This document shows, in pieces, positions 54,592 through 63,240 of a DNA stretch of 64,000 nt; position 1 is the stretch's first letter, and the number at the start of each line of letters is the position of its first letter. The translations under genes were made by a program, and so were the position numbers. Under the pieces are notes generated by a model, which saw nothing but the letters and a program-made list of their open reading frames with translations, was not told the DNA's origin and searched no databases. Source of the stretch: Ideonella oryzae (GTDB taxonomy: Bacteria; Pseudomonadota; Gammaproteobacteria; Burkholderiales; Burkholderiaceae_C); assembly GCF_024055665.1 (NCBI RefSeq), contig NZ_JAMXMC010000004.1, positions 354,885-418,884 on the forward strand, read 5' to 3'.

Positions 54592-55580
54592 CTATGCACG
54601 GCGGCCGTTCAACAGCGCCAGCACCGGCCCTCCCTGAAGCGTTCCGGCTTCAGCCGCAGTTGCCGGCTTCAGGCTTGCGAAAGGACAATGCAGGGCATCC
54701 CCGGCATCGCTGCGGGCGTTGGACAGCTGGGCGCCGATGGCGTCGGAATCTGTCGTGCCGGGGTGCTCTTGATCGGGTTTTGAGCCTGGCCCTGAGCCTG
54801 GCCCGCGCCATGGCTGGCGGCATCTGGACCGCCGCCGGCGCCAGCGTGGCGCCGTAGGTGCCCTGTTCTCCGATCCCCCCTTGGGGGCCTCGACAGGTCC
54901 CGATGCGGAAATTCCCGCATCGGTGATTTCAGCGACCAGCGCCTGGGTCTGCTTGTTGCGGACCCAGGCGCCGGGGCCGATGGCTGGGATGGCCGCCGCT
55001 GGCCCGGTGCAGATCATTCAGGCGACGCAGACATGCCCCCAAGTCTGGGGGCATCTTCCCAAGGGCTTCCAGCTGTTCCCAGCGAGCTTCTTGTGGCCGC
55101 TCAGCCTGCTCGGCCGCCAGACGCAGAGCCTGGGCCATCGTGGTGGGCACCATCGGCGCGGCCGGCCCCTGCATGGCGTCATAGGCCCGGATCACCTTCA
55201 GGTGAAAGGCAGGGCTGATCCACATGGCATAGGCGTAGACCAGTTCCTTCATGACGCAGGTTCCGCCGGCCGCTCCCTCGCGGGTAAAGACTGCCGACGA
55301 ACCCTGCAAATCTGCAGAGTTCTCAATCTCATCTGCCAAGGCGCGGGCTTGAGCGCTGCGCAGCCAGAAGACCGGCTGGTGCGGGACTCCCCACAACTGC
55401 CGGGATACCGGTAGTTTGGATTTCATCCACCAGGGCGCGGGTCTGGGCCAGGGTGTCCGAGAGCTGTTCATCCACCATTGGTGGACGGACCAACACCTCA
55501 ACCTCGGTCAGGCGTTCCACGGTGCGCTTCACGCTGTCGTGGCGGCAATGGAGCAGATCGGCAATCTCGCGGCTGCCCAT
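54592..55580 (-). pseudogene. broken Rha/KilA-N antirepressor-like gene
   Basis: Three leftward open frames together look like one decayed regulator. Frame 1 (55580-55329): MGSREIADLLHCRHDSVKRT, the N-terminus of Rha-type phage regulators. Frame 2 (from about 55390 to 54929): FWLRSAQARALADEIENSAD then GGTCVMKELVYAYAMWISPA, a clear KilA-N core. Frame 3 (55017-54592): WVRNKQTQALVAEITDAGIS. No single start gives the whole product, so at least one frameshift separates frames 1 and 2. Each frame carries a related QxxALxxEI motif. It may instead be two overlapping genes, but the severed domain order favours decay. Confidence 0.65.
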
Positions 55581-55619
55581 CGTCAGCAGGCCGGCGGCGG
55601 GCTAATCTCACCCATAATT

Positions 55620-55643
55620 GTCCGTAGTAGTCCGCAGTCGTCC
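55620..55643 (+). repeat. GTCC triplet, candidate integrase arm sites (right)
   Basis: GTCC at 55620, 55630 and 55640, exactly one helical turn apart, matching the spacing of the left-end sites at 41997-42020. Confidence 0.55.
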
Positions 55644-55661
55644 AATTGCAGCAGACCCACC

Positions 55662-55681
55662 GTGGGGGCAACTTTGGGGGC
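55662..55681 (+). repeat. 20-bp imperfect direct repeat, right copy
   Basis: Identical to 42029-42048 at 19 of 20 positions; contains GGGGGCAAC at 55664 and again at 55676. Lies between the right arm sites and the proposed attR core. Confidence 0.65.
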
Positions 55682-55719
55682 AACTCTGCAGCCCTCTCAC
55701 CAGTTCCCCTGGGGAGTGA

Positions 55720-55732
55720 GATTACTGCCGGG
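55720..55732 (+). repeat. attR core candidate
   Basis: GATTACTGCCGGG, 12 of 13 bases identical to the tRNA-Arg T-arm/acceptor segment at 41886-41898. A GGCGCC follows in both, after an extra five bases here. Short and GC-rich, so chance similarity is possible. Confidence 0.4.
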
Positions 55733-55872
55733 CCCCTGGCGCCGCCCCTTCCGGGCCGATGCCGCGCGTGAGTCCTCGCTTACCCGCAAAGCCGCTTGAA
55801 AGCGGGCCCCAAGCCCCCCAAATCCCTGCAACTTTCCGGCCATATCCGGCTCTGAAGGTAGGTGGTCAGTTC

Positions 55873-55878
55873 TATACT
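55873..55878 (+). promoter_or_regulatory. -10-like hexamer upstream of S41 peptidase gene
   Basis: TATACT, 35 bases before the ATG at 55914, with a weak TCTGAA at 55851-55856 as -35 (16-base spacing). Confidence 0.45.
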
Positions 55879-55913
55879 GCTGGCCTGCGTGCATAGAAAG
55901 CGGGACGTCACAC

Positions 55914-57353
55914 ATGGGTGCCAAGTTGAAGATGGTGGGTCTGCTCACGATGGGAGCAGTGGCCGGCGCGCTGACCACCATCCAGTTCACGGCCGAAGCC
56001 CGGAACAGCTACGGCCCCCTGCCGCTCGAAGAGATGCAGCAGTTGGCGGCCGTGTTCGGCATGATCAAGACCGACTATGTCGAGCCGGTCGATGAGAAAA
56101 AGCTGATCACCGACGCCATCTCCGGCATGGTCGCCGGGCTGGATCCGCACTCCCAGTATTTCGACAAGAAGTCCTACAAGGAATTCCGCGAAGGCACCTC
56201 CGGCCGCTTCGTCGGCGTGGGCATCGAGATCGGCATGGAAGACGGCCTGGTCAAGATCGTCTCCCCGATCGAGGGCTCCCCTGCCTTCCGCGCCGGCCTG
56301 AAGTCCGGCGACCTGATCACGAAGATCGACGACACGGCCGTCAAGGGCCTGACCATGGACGAGGCCATCAAGCGCATGCGCGGTGAGCCCAACACCAAGG
56401 TCGTGCTAACCATCTTCCGCAAGAACGAGAACCGCAGCTTCCCGGCCACGATCACCCGCGAGGAGATCCACGTCCAGAGCGTGAAGGCCAAGATGATCGA
56501 GCCGGGCTACGGCTGGATCCGCATCACCCAGTTCCAGGACCGCACTGTCGACGACTTCGCCCGCAAGCTCGACGAGCTGTTCAAGCAGAACCCGCAGATG
56601 AAGGGCTTGGTGCTGGATCTGCGCAACGATCCGGGCGGCCTGCTGGAAAGCGCCGTGGCCGTGGCCGCCACCTTCCTGCCGGCCAATGCCGTGGTGGTGA
56701 GCACCAACGGCCAGATCCCCGAATCCAAGGCCACCTTCCGCGCCACGCCGGACGACTACCTGCGCCGTGGCGGCAGCGACCCGCTCAAGAAGCTGCCGGC
56801 CGCGCTGAAGTCGGTGCCCATGGTGGTGCTGGTCAACGAAGGCTCGGCCTCGGCCAGCGAAATCGTCGCCGGCGCCCTGCAGGACCAGAAGCGCGCCACG
56901 CTGATGGGCGCCCAGACCTTTGGCAAGGGCTCGGTGCAAACGGTGCGCCCGCTCTCGGCCGAAACCGCGCTGAAGATCACCACCGCCCGCTACTACACCC
57001 CCAGCGGTCGCTCCATCCAGGCCAAGGGCATCGTGCCCGACGTGTGGCTCGACGAGACCGCCGAGGGCAATGTCTTCGCCGCCCTGCGCACCCGCGAGGC
57101 CGACCTCGACAAGCACCTGGCCAATGGCCCTGAAGCCAAGGAAGATGCCGATCGCGAGAAGGCCCGCGAGGAAGCCCGCCAGAAGCTCGAAGAGCAGCTG
57201 GCCAAGGACAAGAACTCGGTCAAGCCCCTGCCGGAGTTCGGCAGCACCGACGACTTCCAGCTGACCCAGGCGCTCAACCAGCTCCAGGGCAAGCCGGTGA
57301 TGGTCAGCAAGAACATGTCCGAGCGCAAGGCCGACGCCAGCACGGTGCACTGA
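55914..57353 (+). CDS. S41 C-terminal processing peptidase
   Basis: 479-residue periplasmic serine protease of the Ctp group. A signal-anchor (VGLLTMGAVAGALTTIQFTA) is followed by a helical region, a PDZ domain (about 100-180, GVGIEIGMEDGLVKIVSPIE), and the S41 catalytic domain with nucleophile S313 (GSASASE) and general base K338 (GKGS). It trims C-termini of periplasmic proteins and helps control peptidoglycan hydrolases. The C-terminal 80 residues are charged (REKAREEARQKLEEQLAKDK). Together with moeB downstream it continues the chromosomal gene order interrupted by the element. Confidence 0.95.
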   Translation: MGAKLKMVGLLTMGAVAGALTTIQFTAEARNSYGPLPLEEMQQLAAVFGMIKTDYVEPVDEKKLITDAISGMVAGLDPHSQYFDKKSYKEFREGTSGRFVGVGIEIGMEDGLVKIVSPIEGSPAFRAGLKSGDLITKIDDTAVKGLTMDEAIKRMRGEPNTKVVLTIFRKNENRSFPATITREEIHVQSVKAKMIEPGYGWIRITQFQDRTVDDFARKLDELFKQNPQMKGLVLDLRNDPGGLLESAVAVAATFLPANAVVVSTNGQIPESKATFRATPDDYLRRGGSDPLKKLPAALKSVPMVVLVNEGSASASEIVAGALQDQKRATLMGAQTFGKGSVQTVRPLSAETALKITTARYYTPSGRSIQAKGIVPDVWLDETAEGNVFAALRTREADLDKHLANGPEAKEDADREKAREEARQKLEEQLAKDKNSVKPLPEFGSTDDFQLTQALNQLQGKPVMVSKNMSERKADASTVH

Positions 57354-57381
57354 CCCCTCCCGGCACCACGGCCGCCCCCGC

Positions 57382-58134
57382 GTGACCGACGACGACCTGC
57401 TGCGCTATTCGCGGCACATCCTGCTCGATGACATCGGCATCGAGGGCCAGGATCGGCTCCTGTCCGGTCATGCCCTGGTCATCGGTGCCGGCGGCCTGGG
57501 CTCCCCTGTGGCGCTCTATCTGGGCAGCGCCGGCGTGGGTCGCATCACCCTGGTCGACCCCGACACGGTGGACCTGACCAATCTGCAGCGTCAGATAGCC
57601 CACAGCCAGGACCGCATCGGCCAACCCAAGGTGGCTTCGGCCGCCACCGCCATCCAGGCGCTCAACCCCGGGGCACGGGTCGACGCACTGGTGCAGCGGG
57701 CCGATGCCGCCCTGCTCGACCAGTGGGTGCCCCAAGCCGACGTGGTGCTCGACTGCAGCGACAACTTCGCCACCCGGCAGCTGGTCAACGCCGCCTGCGT
57801 GCGCCACCAGCGCCCGCTGGTGAGCGGCGCGGCCATCGGCTTCGACGGCCAGGTGAGCGTCTACGACTGCCGCCAGCCCGAGGCCCCCTGCTACGCCTGC
57901 CTGTTCCCGCCCGACGCCGCGGTGGAAGAGGTGCGCTGCGCCACGATGGGCGTGTTCGCGCCCCTGGTGGGCATCATCGGCGCCACCCAGGCTGCCGAGG
58001 CCCTGAAGCTGCTGGCGGGTGTCGGCACGTCACTGGCCGGCCGCCTGCAGATGCTTGACGCCCGCCGCATGCGCTGGGACGAGATCCGCATTCCCCGCCA
58101 ACCGGGCTGCCCGGTGTGTGGCGCCGTCCACTGA
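57382..58134 (+). CDS. moeB: ThiF/MoeB-family adenylyltransferase
   Basis: 250-residue E1-like enzyme that adenylates the C-terminus of a ubiquitin-fold sulfur carrier (MoaD or ThiS) for molybdopterin or thiazole synthesis. GTG start 28 bases after the peptidase stop. Motifs: RYSRHILLDDIGIEGQDRLL, nucleotide loop GAGGLGSP (35-42), DLTNLQRQI, VVLDCSDNFATR, and a zinc site from C170, C173, C243 and C246. C186 is in the position of the ThiF-type cysteine. The sequence does not separate MoeB from ThiF with certainty, and no moa or thi genes are nearby. Confidence 0.88.
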   Translation: MTDDDLLRYSRHILLDDIGIEGQDRLLSGHALVIGAGGLGSPVALYLGSAGVGRITLVDPDTVDLTNLQRQIAHSQDRIGQPKVASAATAIQALNPGARVDALVQRADAALLDQWVPQADVVLDCSDNFATRQLVNAACVRHQRPLVSGAAIGFDGQVSVYDCRQPEAPCYACLFPPDAAVEEVRCATMGVFAPLVGIIGATQAAEALKLLAGVGTSLAGRLQMLDARRMRWDEIRIPRQPGCPVCGAVH

Positions 58135-58157
58135 ATCCACCTTCCACGCTGTCCACC

Positions 58158-59051
58158 ATGGCCCCCAGACTGACTGATCCCCGCTTCCCGTCGGCCGAAG
58201 AGGAAGCCGCGCTGCAGAAGACACCCTCGCCCTACAGTGGCCCGGAGAGCAGCTACCAGCTGGCCTTCACCGACCACGACTTCCTGCTGCGGCGCGACCT
58301 GCGCCCGGTGCGCATGCAGCTGGAACTGCTCAAGCCCGAGCTGGTCCAGCAGGAACAGGGGGTGCAGAGCACCATCGTCATCTTCGGCAGCGCCCGCATC
58401 CCCTCGCCCGAGCAGGCCCAGGCCCAGCTCGAGCAGGCCCGCGCCGGCGGTAACGAGCAGGCGGTACGCCAGGCCGAGACCCGCCACCGCATGAGCGGCT
58501 TCTACGAAGAAGCGCGGCGTTTTGCGGCCCTGGTGACCGAGCGCTCGCGCGAGCTGACCACGCCGATCTACGTCTGCACCGGCGGTGGCCCCGGCATCAT
58601 GGAGGCCGGCAACCGCGGTGCCCACGAGGTGGGCGGCAAGAGCGTGGGGCTGAACATCGTGCTGCCGCACGAGCAGGAGCCCAACCCCTACATCACGCCG
58701 GAGCTGTGCTTCCAGTTCCACTACTTCGCGCTGCGCAAGATGCACTTCCTGATGCGGTCGGTGGCGCTGGCCTGCTTCCCCGGCGGCTTCGGCACGCTGG
58801 ACGAGCTGTTCGAAACCCTCACGCTCACGCAGACCGGCAAGAGCCGGCGGCGCCCCATCCTGCTGTTCGGGCGCGAGTTCTGGACCCGGCTGATCGACTT
58901 CGACTGGCTGGTCGAATCCGGCATGATCCACGCCGACGACCTGAAGCTCTTCCGCTACGTGGAGACGGCCGAGGAGGCCTGGGATGCGCTGGTGCAGGAC
59001 TACGGCCTGCAGCTGGACGGCCGCACCCACGTGGAGAGCGGCGGCCGCTGA
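58158..59051 (+). CDS. LOG-family Rossmann-fold protein
   Basis: 297-residue protein of the lysine-decarboxylase-like/LOG family. Key signatures: VIFGSARIPSPEQAQ-like IVIFGSARIPS, GGGPGIMEAGNRGA, and PGGFGTLDELFETLTLTQ, which bind a nucleotide phosphate. Short LOG proteins release cytokinin bases or hydrolyse nucleotide monophosphates (PpnN type); this longer form with about 80 extra N-terminal residues is of the TIGR00730-like large type. ATG chosen at MAPRLTDPRFPSAEEEA. No true lysine-decarboxylase activity is implied. Confidence 0.88.
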   Translation: MAPRLTDPRFPSAEEEAALQKTPSPYSGPESSYQLAFTDHDFLLRRDLRPVRMQLELLKPELVQQEQGVQSTIVIFGSARIPSPEQAQAQLEQARAGGNEQAVRQAETRHRMSGFYEEARRFAALVTERSRELTTPIYVCTGGGPGIMEAGNRGAHEVGGKSVGLNIVLPHEQEPNPYITPELCFQFHYFALRKMHFLMRSVALACFPGGFGTLDELFETLTLTQTGKSRRRPILLFGREFWTRLIDFDWLVESGMIHADDLKLFRYVETAEEAWDALVQDYGLQLDGRTHVESGGR

Positions 59052-59139
59052 GCCGCACGGGGCACGAGGCCCTTGGCGTGAGGGGGGTGGGCGAAGCCCC
59101 ACCTTGGTCAGACCCGGCATGGCAACGCACAATCGCGCC

Positions 59140-60060
59140 ATGCTGAACAAAGTCACCCTCATTGGCGCGCCCACCGACATCGGTGCCGGCGCGCGGGGCG
59201 CCAGCATGGGGCCAGAAGCCCTGCGCGTGGCGAACATCGGCCCCATCCTCGAAGGCCATGGTCTGGAAGTGAAGGACCGGGGCAACCTCTCCGGCCCGGC
59301 CAACCCCTGGCAGCCCCCCACCGACGGCTACCGCCACCTGCCCGAGGTGGCCGCCTGGAACCGCCTGGTGCACGACGCCGTGTACGAGGAGCTCACGGAC
59401 GGCCGCATGCCCGTTCTGCTGGGTGGGGACCACTGCCTGGGCCTGGGCTCGATCAGCGCGGTGGCACGCCATTGCCGCGACACCGGCAAGAAGCTGCGCG
59501 TGCTGTGGCTGGACGCCCACGCCGACTTCAACACCAGCGCCCTGACCCCCAGCGGCAACATCCACGGGATGCCGGTGGCCTGCCTGTGCGGCTTCGGGCC
59601 CCGGGAGCTGATCGAGATCGGCGGCCAGGTGCCCGCCATCAGCCCCAAGTGGGTGCGGCAGATCGGCATCCGCAGCGTGGACCCGGGAGAGAAGCGCTTC
59701 GTCCACGAGCAGGGCCTGGAAGTGTTCGACATGCGCTACATCGACGAGATGGGCATGCGCCACGCCATGGAACTGGCCCTGGCCACGCTGGACGCCAACA
59801 CCCACCTGCACGTGAGCTTCGACGTGGACTTCCTGGACCCCGAGATCGCCCCTGGCGTAGGCACCACGGTGCCCGGCGGCCCGACCTACCGCGAAGCCCA
59901 GCTGTGCATGGAAATGATTGCCGACACCGGCCGCATGGGCAGCCTGGACGTGGTGGAACTGAACCCGGCCCTGGACGTGCGCAACAAGACCGCCCAGGTG
60001 GCGGTGGACCTCATCGAAAGCCTGTTCGGCAAAAGTACCCTGATGCGGCCCAAGGCCTGA
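59140..60060 (+). CDS. rocF: arginase
   Basis: 306-residue ureohydrolase converting arginine to ornithine and urea. Start at MLNKVTLIGAPTDIGAGARG; an in-frame ATG at 59119 would add seven residues. Manganese ligands are visible in GGDHCLGLGS, LDAHADFNT and SFDVDFLDP; GNIHGMPVACLCG is the usual substrate-side segment. Length fits arginase rather than agmatinase. Alone in its operon; may feed the same polyamine route as the decarboxylase at 22 kb. Confidence 0.94.
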   Translation: MLNKVTLIGAPTDIGAGARGASMGPEALRVANIGPILEGHGLEVKDRGNLSGPANPWQPPTDGYRHLPEVAAWNRLVHDAVYEELTDGRMPVLLGGDHCLGLGSISAVARHCRDTGKKLRVLWLDAHADFNTSALTPSGNIHGMPVACLCGFGPRELIEIGGQVPAISPKWVRQIGIRSVDPGEKRFVHEQGLEVFDMRYIDEMGMRHAMELALATLDANTHLHVSFDVDFLDPEIAPGVGTTVPGGPTYREAQLCMEMIADTGRMGSLDVVELNPALDVRNKTAQVAVDLIESLFGKSTLMRPKA

Positions 60061-60114
60061 CAGAACAGACGCGCTAGCATGGGGTCTTTCAGACTGCGTG
60101 CCCAGGGAGGGCCC

Positions 60115-60834
60115 ATGAAGCGTTTCTGCAGTATCTCCATGGCGGTGCTGGCCGCCGCCGTTCTGAGCGCCTGTGGTGGCGGTGGCAGTGAAGATGCCGG
60201 CTCCACCACCACCTACGCGACGCAAGCCGCGTGGAACAAGCTCTACAGCACGGGCAGCCATGCCTGGGCGCTCAGCGGCACGACCACCTACCAGCCCACC
60301 TCCGGCGGGACCAGCAGCTACGCAACCACCGCCACCCTGGCGCTGAACCCGGCCGCCGACGCGGTCTTCCCGGCCAACAGCGTGAACGCGCACGTGCTGC
60401 AAAGTACCACCACCGTCACCCTGGCCGGGTCGACCAGCAGTGCCAGCAACAACTGGTACCTGGATGCCAACCTGCTCTACATGGGCAGCGTGGACAGCGA
60501 CGGCTACTGCGAAGTGTCCACCCAATCGGCCCTGCCCGTGGCCAACGCCAGGATTGGCAACGGTGGCACGCTGGCGTCCTTCAACACCTATGAAAGTTGC
60601 TCGGCCGGCGCCGCGCTGGTGGCCACTGGCAGCGTCGCCTGGAGTCTGGAGTCCAGCGGCGGCCAGGCCTACTTCTGCCTGAACAACCAGATTGGCTATG
60701 TCAGCGGCGGCAGCTACACCGAGAAGGACTGCGTCGCCATCGACACCGCCGGCACCATCGGCAGCAAGGCCACCATCACGGCCACCGATGTGTCAACCGA
60801 CGGCGTGGCCTCCATCAGCCTGAGCAGCAACTGA
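60115..60834 (+). CDS. predicted outer-membrane or periplasmic lipoprotein
   Basis: 239 residues. MKRFCSISMAVLAAAVLSAC ends in lipobox LSAC with lipidated C20, followed by a glycine run (GGGGSEDAG). The mature part is serine/threonine/alanine-rich with alternating polar residues typical of secreted beta proteins (TTYQPTSGGTSSYATTATLA, NNWYLDANLLYMGSVDSDGY) and three further cysteines. The start ATG has GGGAGGG upstream. No family recognised. Confidence 0.8.
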   Translation: MKRFCSISMAVLAAAVLSACGGGGSEDAGSTTTYATQAAWNKLYSTGSHAWALSGTTTYQPTSGGTSSYATTATLALNPAADAVFPANSVNAHVLQSTTTVTLAGSTSSASNNWYLDANLLYMGSVDSDGYCEVSTQSALPVANARIGNGGTLASFNTYESCSAGAALVATGSVAWSLESSGGQAYFCLNNQIGYVSGGSYTEKDCVAIDTAGTIGSKATITATDVSTDGVASISLSSN

Positions 60835-60835
60835 G

Positions 60836-61729
60836 TCAGGCGGCCGGCACCGTGCCGGCCCCCAGGATCCACCCTTCCAGGGCATCGGCATCCTCCGGCC
60901 AGCCGCCCCGCGGCTGGCCCGCCCCCCAAGCGGCCTGCAGCAGGCACAGCACCGCATCCAGCGTGTCACCGCGCGCATCCTCCACCAGCGCCTCGCGCTG
61001 GGCGTGCGACAGCCGCAGGCGCAAGCCCCAGGGCTGACGGCCCTGCTCCAGCGCATCCACCAGATCCTTGCGGGCGATCAGCCGCTCCGGCGTCTGCTTG
61101 GCCTTCTCATCGCTCTTGTAGCTGCGCCGGCCCAGCACGGCCCGCGCCAGCAGGCCCGGGTAGGCCTCCAGGGCCAGCCGTTCCGGGTCACCCGCCTCGT
61201 GCCCCACCAGGGTGACCCCCGCAGCCCGCAGCAGCGGCACGCCTGCGTGCATCATCCAGGCCACCGGCGGGTTCACCCACTTCATGCTGGGCGAGGCCCC
61301 GGCCGGGCCGTCGCACACCCGGTGGGCGAACTTCTGGCCCACCGGCCGCGCCGCACAGAAGGCCGCAAAAGCTGCCTGCAACTCCGGCCGCGGGGTCCGG
61401 GCATAGCGGCTCATCGCTTCCGCCCAGTCCAGGGGCCAGCCCCAGGCCTCCAGCAAGGGGCGCGGCAGACCGAAAGGCAGGTCGAAGCCGCCCAGCCAGG
61501 GCCCAGGTGCCGCCAGGCGCTCCGCCAGGGCCGGCAGGGCACTGAATTGCTCGATCGCGTCCAACTTCACCACCGCACCCACGCGCCGCCCCCCGGCCAG
61601 CACCACCGGCTTCTGACGGCTGGGCGCACTGGAGAAGTCCACCCCCAGCAAGGGCAAGGCCTCGATGGCGCAGGGCAAGGGCGGAAACAGACCGCCGGCC
61701 GTGGCAGGGGTGAGGTGCAGACATTCCAT
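60836..61729 (-). CDS. DUF429 family protein (predicted RNase H-fold nuclease)
   Basis: 297 residues. LLGVDFSSAPSRQKPVVLAG is the first strand of an RNase H-like fold with the conserved acidic residue of DUF429 proteins; WLGGFDLPFGLPRPLLEAWG, SMKWVNPPVAWMMHAG and LEAYPGLLARAVLGRRSYKS are further family blocks. Nuclease activity is only predicted for the family. Start uncertain; the strongest homology begins about residue 27. Converges on the lipoprotein gene (1-base gap) and diverges from the DUF748-like gene. Confidence 0.78.
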   Translation of the reverse strand: MECLHLTPATAGGLFPPLPCAIEALPLLGVDFSSAPSRQKPVVLAGGRRVGAVVKLDAIEQFSALPALAERLAAPGPWLGGFDLPFGLPRPLLEAWGWPLDWAEAMSRYARTPRPELQAAFAAFCAARPVGQKFAHRVCDGPAGASPSMKWVNPPVAWMMHAGVPLLRAAGVTLVGHEAGDPERLALEAYPGLLARAVLGRRSYKSDEKAKQTPERLIARKDLVDALEQGRQPWGLRLRLSHAQREALVEDARGDTLDAVLCLLQAAWGAGQPRGGWPEDADALEGWILGAGTVPAA

Positions 61730-61784
61730 GCGGCCATTCTCGCGGCCGCCCCACCGCCCGGCCGGCTTGGGGACAATCGGACCC

Positions 61785-62987
61785 ATGCAGATGTCGAGGA
61801 CACAGCGCCGCCTGCTGGTGGCGGCGCTCACAGGAATGGTGTTGATCGGGGGAGCCTGGTGGGCCTGGCGGCTGGCCCTGCAGCAATTGCAGGCCCGCCT
61901 GGCGCAGGCCCTGGGGCCGCGGGCCCAGGTGCAGGCCATCACAGTAGGCTGGAACGGTGTGACCATCAGCGGCCTGCGCCTGGCCGCCGCGCGGGGCTGG
62001 CCGGATGCCGAGGAACTCTCGGCGCGCAGCATCTGGCTGCAGCCGGCACTGGACAGCCTCTGGTCCGGGCCCTGGCGCATCCGTCGCATCGAGGTGGAAG
62101 ACGGCCACATCAGCCTGCTGCGCAACCGCCAGGGCCAGTTGCGCCTGCTGCCAGGCCTGCTGGACAAGCCGGCCGACCCGACCCGCCACAGTGATCCGAA
62201 CCAAGGAGCCGGCGCCCGCCCGTCGTCCCGCAAGGCGACCACGCCAGCCTCGACACCCGCTTCCACCGCGCCGCCCGCCGAGACCGGCGACGCCCTGGTG
62301 ATCGACACCATCACGCTGCAAGGCGTGCAGGTGGACCTGTACGACGACTCCTTCCGCCCCGCCCTGCGCCAGCCCCACCAGGTGCAACTGGCCGATCTGC
62401 GCGCCCAGGTCCAAAACCTGCACCTGCCGGCGCTGAACCAGGCGATCGGCCTGGAACTGCAGGCCCAGGTTCGCGGGGGAAGCCAGGGCGCCGGTGCCAA
62501 AACCCCTGTGACGCAGGACGGCACGCTGAACCTGCGGGGCGAATTCACCCCGTCCAGCCACGATGCACAGATCCAGGCGCAGGTGCAAGGCGTGGACCTG
62601 AGGGTGCTGCAGCCCTATCTGCTCACGGTGAACGCGGGCGGCGTGCGCCAGGGTCGGCTGGACCTGAGCCTGCAAGCCACCGTGAAGGCCAACCACCTGC
62701 ATGCCCCCGGCACCGTGGCCCTGAAGGGCCTGGAACTGGGCCATGGCAGCGGCTGGTGGGACCGCTTTGGCACCGCCGGTCGCCAGGCCATGCTCAACAC
62801 CCTGGCCGAAAAGGGCCACATCGAGGTGCATTTCACGCTCGACGGGCGGCTGGACGACCCGAACTTCTCGGTCAACGACAGCCTGGCCCAACGCTTCGCC
62901 ACCGGTCTGGCCCAGGCCCTGGGCGTGAGCGTGGGCGGTGTGGTGGAAGGCGTGGGGCAGATGATCAAGGGGCTGTTTGGGCGCTGA
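61785..62987 (+). CDS. DUF748/AsmA-like periplasmic protein
   Basis: 400 residues. One N-terminal helix (RRLLVAALTGMVLIGGAWWA) anchors a large periplasmic domain of short beta strands (VQAITVGWNGVTISGLRLAA, RIRRIEVEDGHISLLRNRQG, LQGVQVDLYDD). A serine/proline/threonine-rich linker (about 140-170) splits it. The layout resembles DUF748/AsmA proteins that, like TamB, may carry lipids across the periplasm. Ends in VSVGGVVEGVGQMIKGLFGR, a possible amphipathic helix. The last gene before the composition shift. Confidence 0.75.
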   Translation: MQMSRTQRRLLVAALTGMVLIGGAWWAWRLALQQLQARLAQALGPRAQVQAITVGWNGVTISGLRLAAARGWPDAEELSARSIWLQPALDSLWSGPWRIRRIEVEDGHISLLRNRQGQLRLLPGLLDKPADPTRHSDPNQGAGARPSSRKATTPASTPASTAPPAETGDALVIDTITLQGVQVDLYDDSFRPALRQPHQVQLADLRAQVQNLHLPALNQAIGLELQAQVRGGSQGAGAKTPVTQDGTLNLRGEFTPSSHDAQIQAQVQGVDLRVLQPYLLTVNAGGVRQGRLDLSLQATVKANHLHAPGTVALKGLELGHGSGWWDRFGTAGRQAMLNTLAEKGHIEVHFTLDGRLDDPNFSVNDSLAQRFATGLAQALGVSVGGVVEGVGQMIKGLFGR

Positions 62988-63068
62988 TCAATGCGCAGTC
63001 AGCACACTGGGTGCAACCGTGCCCCTTCGCGTCTGCCAAGCAGGCACCTGGATCACCCCAAGTTGGCC

Positions 63069-63096
63069 TTGACACTTTTGACCCGGCACTATTAAT
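63069..63096 (+). promoter_or_regulatory. candidate sigma-70 promoter of the STAS/HATPase gene
   Basis: TTGACA (63069-63074), 16-base spacer, ATTAAT (63091-63096) in an AT-rich gap. The -35 is perfect; the -10 matches four of six. It would give a leader of about 75-140 nt depending on the true start. Confidence 0.55.
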
Positions 63097-63240
63097 GTCA
63101 CTCTGCATCATTCAAAGCATATCCCGGCAATCTAGGTCACACGGCTCGTTTCGAGCATCGGCCATAATGAATAAATATCTCTAGCCATCATCCGAGTTCC
63201 CGAGTCGCTAACCCTCTTTACGGTCTATCCGTTCTGCAAG

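Larger units (their letters stand above)
41886..55732. mobile_element. tRNA-Arg-integrated prophage-like or satellite-like element
   Basis: About 13.8 kb between the tRNA-Arg 3' end and a similar 13-base site at 55720-55732. Content: P4-type integrase and a small gene reading rightwards; all other genes reading leftwards: broken KilA-N gene, AlpA-like protein, two large virion/ejection-type proteins, a wHTH-like protein, a cluster of tiny coupled genes, a 273-residue unknown, a second AlpA-like protein, an O-like initiator with iterons and a DnaB-like helicase. Groups of GTCC/ATCC repeats with about 10-bp spacing lie just inside both ends. No terminase, portal, major capsid, tail or lysis gene was recognised. 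The left boundary is firm; the right one is inferred from repeats and from resumption of chromosomal genes at 55914. Confidence 0.82.
55581..55913. other. right end of element and upstream region of ctpA
   Basis: 333 bases without a gene. From left to right: GTCC triplet (55620-55643), the right copy of the 20-bp direct repeat (55662-55681), the attR candidate (55720-55732), a small hairpin CCGCTT/AAGCGG near 55790-55803, and the promoter region of the S41 peptidase gene. Confidence 0.6.

Noticed and set aside
58158..59051. Lysine decarboxylase
   Set aside because: The protein is of the LOG family with PGGFGT and GGGPGIMEA; the older decarboxylase name is a known misannotation.
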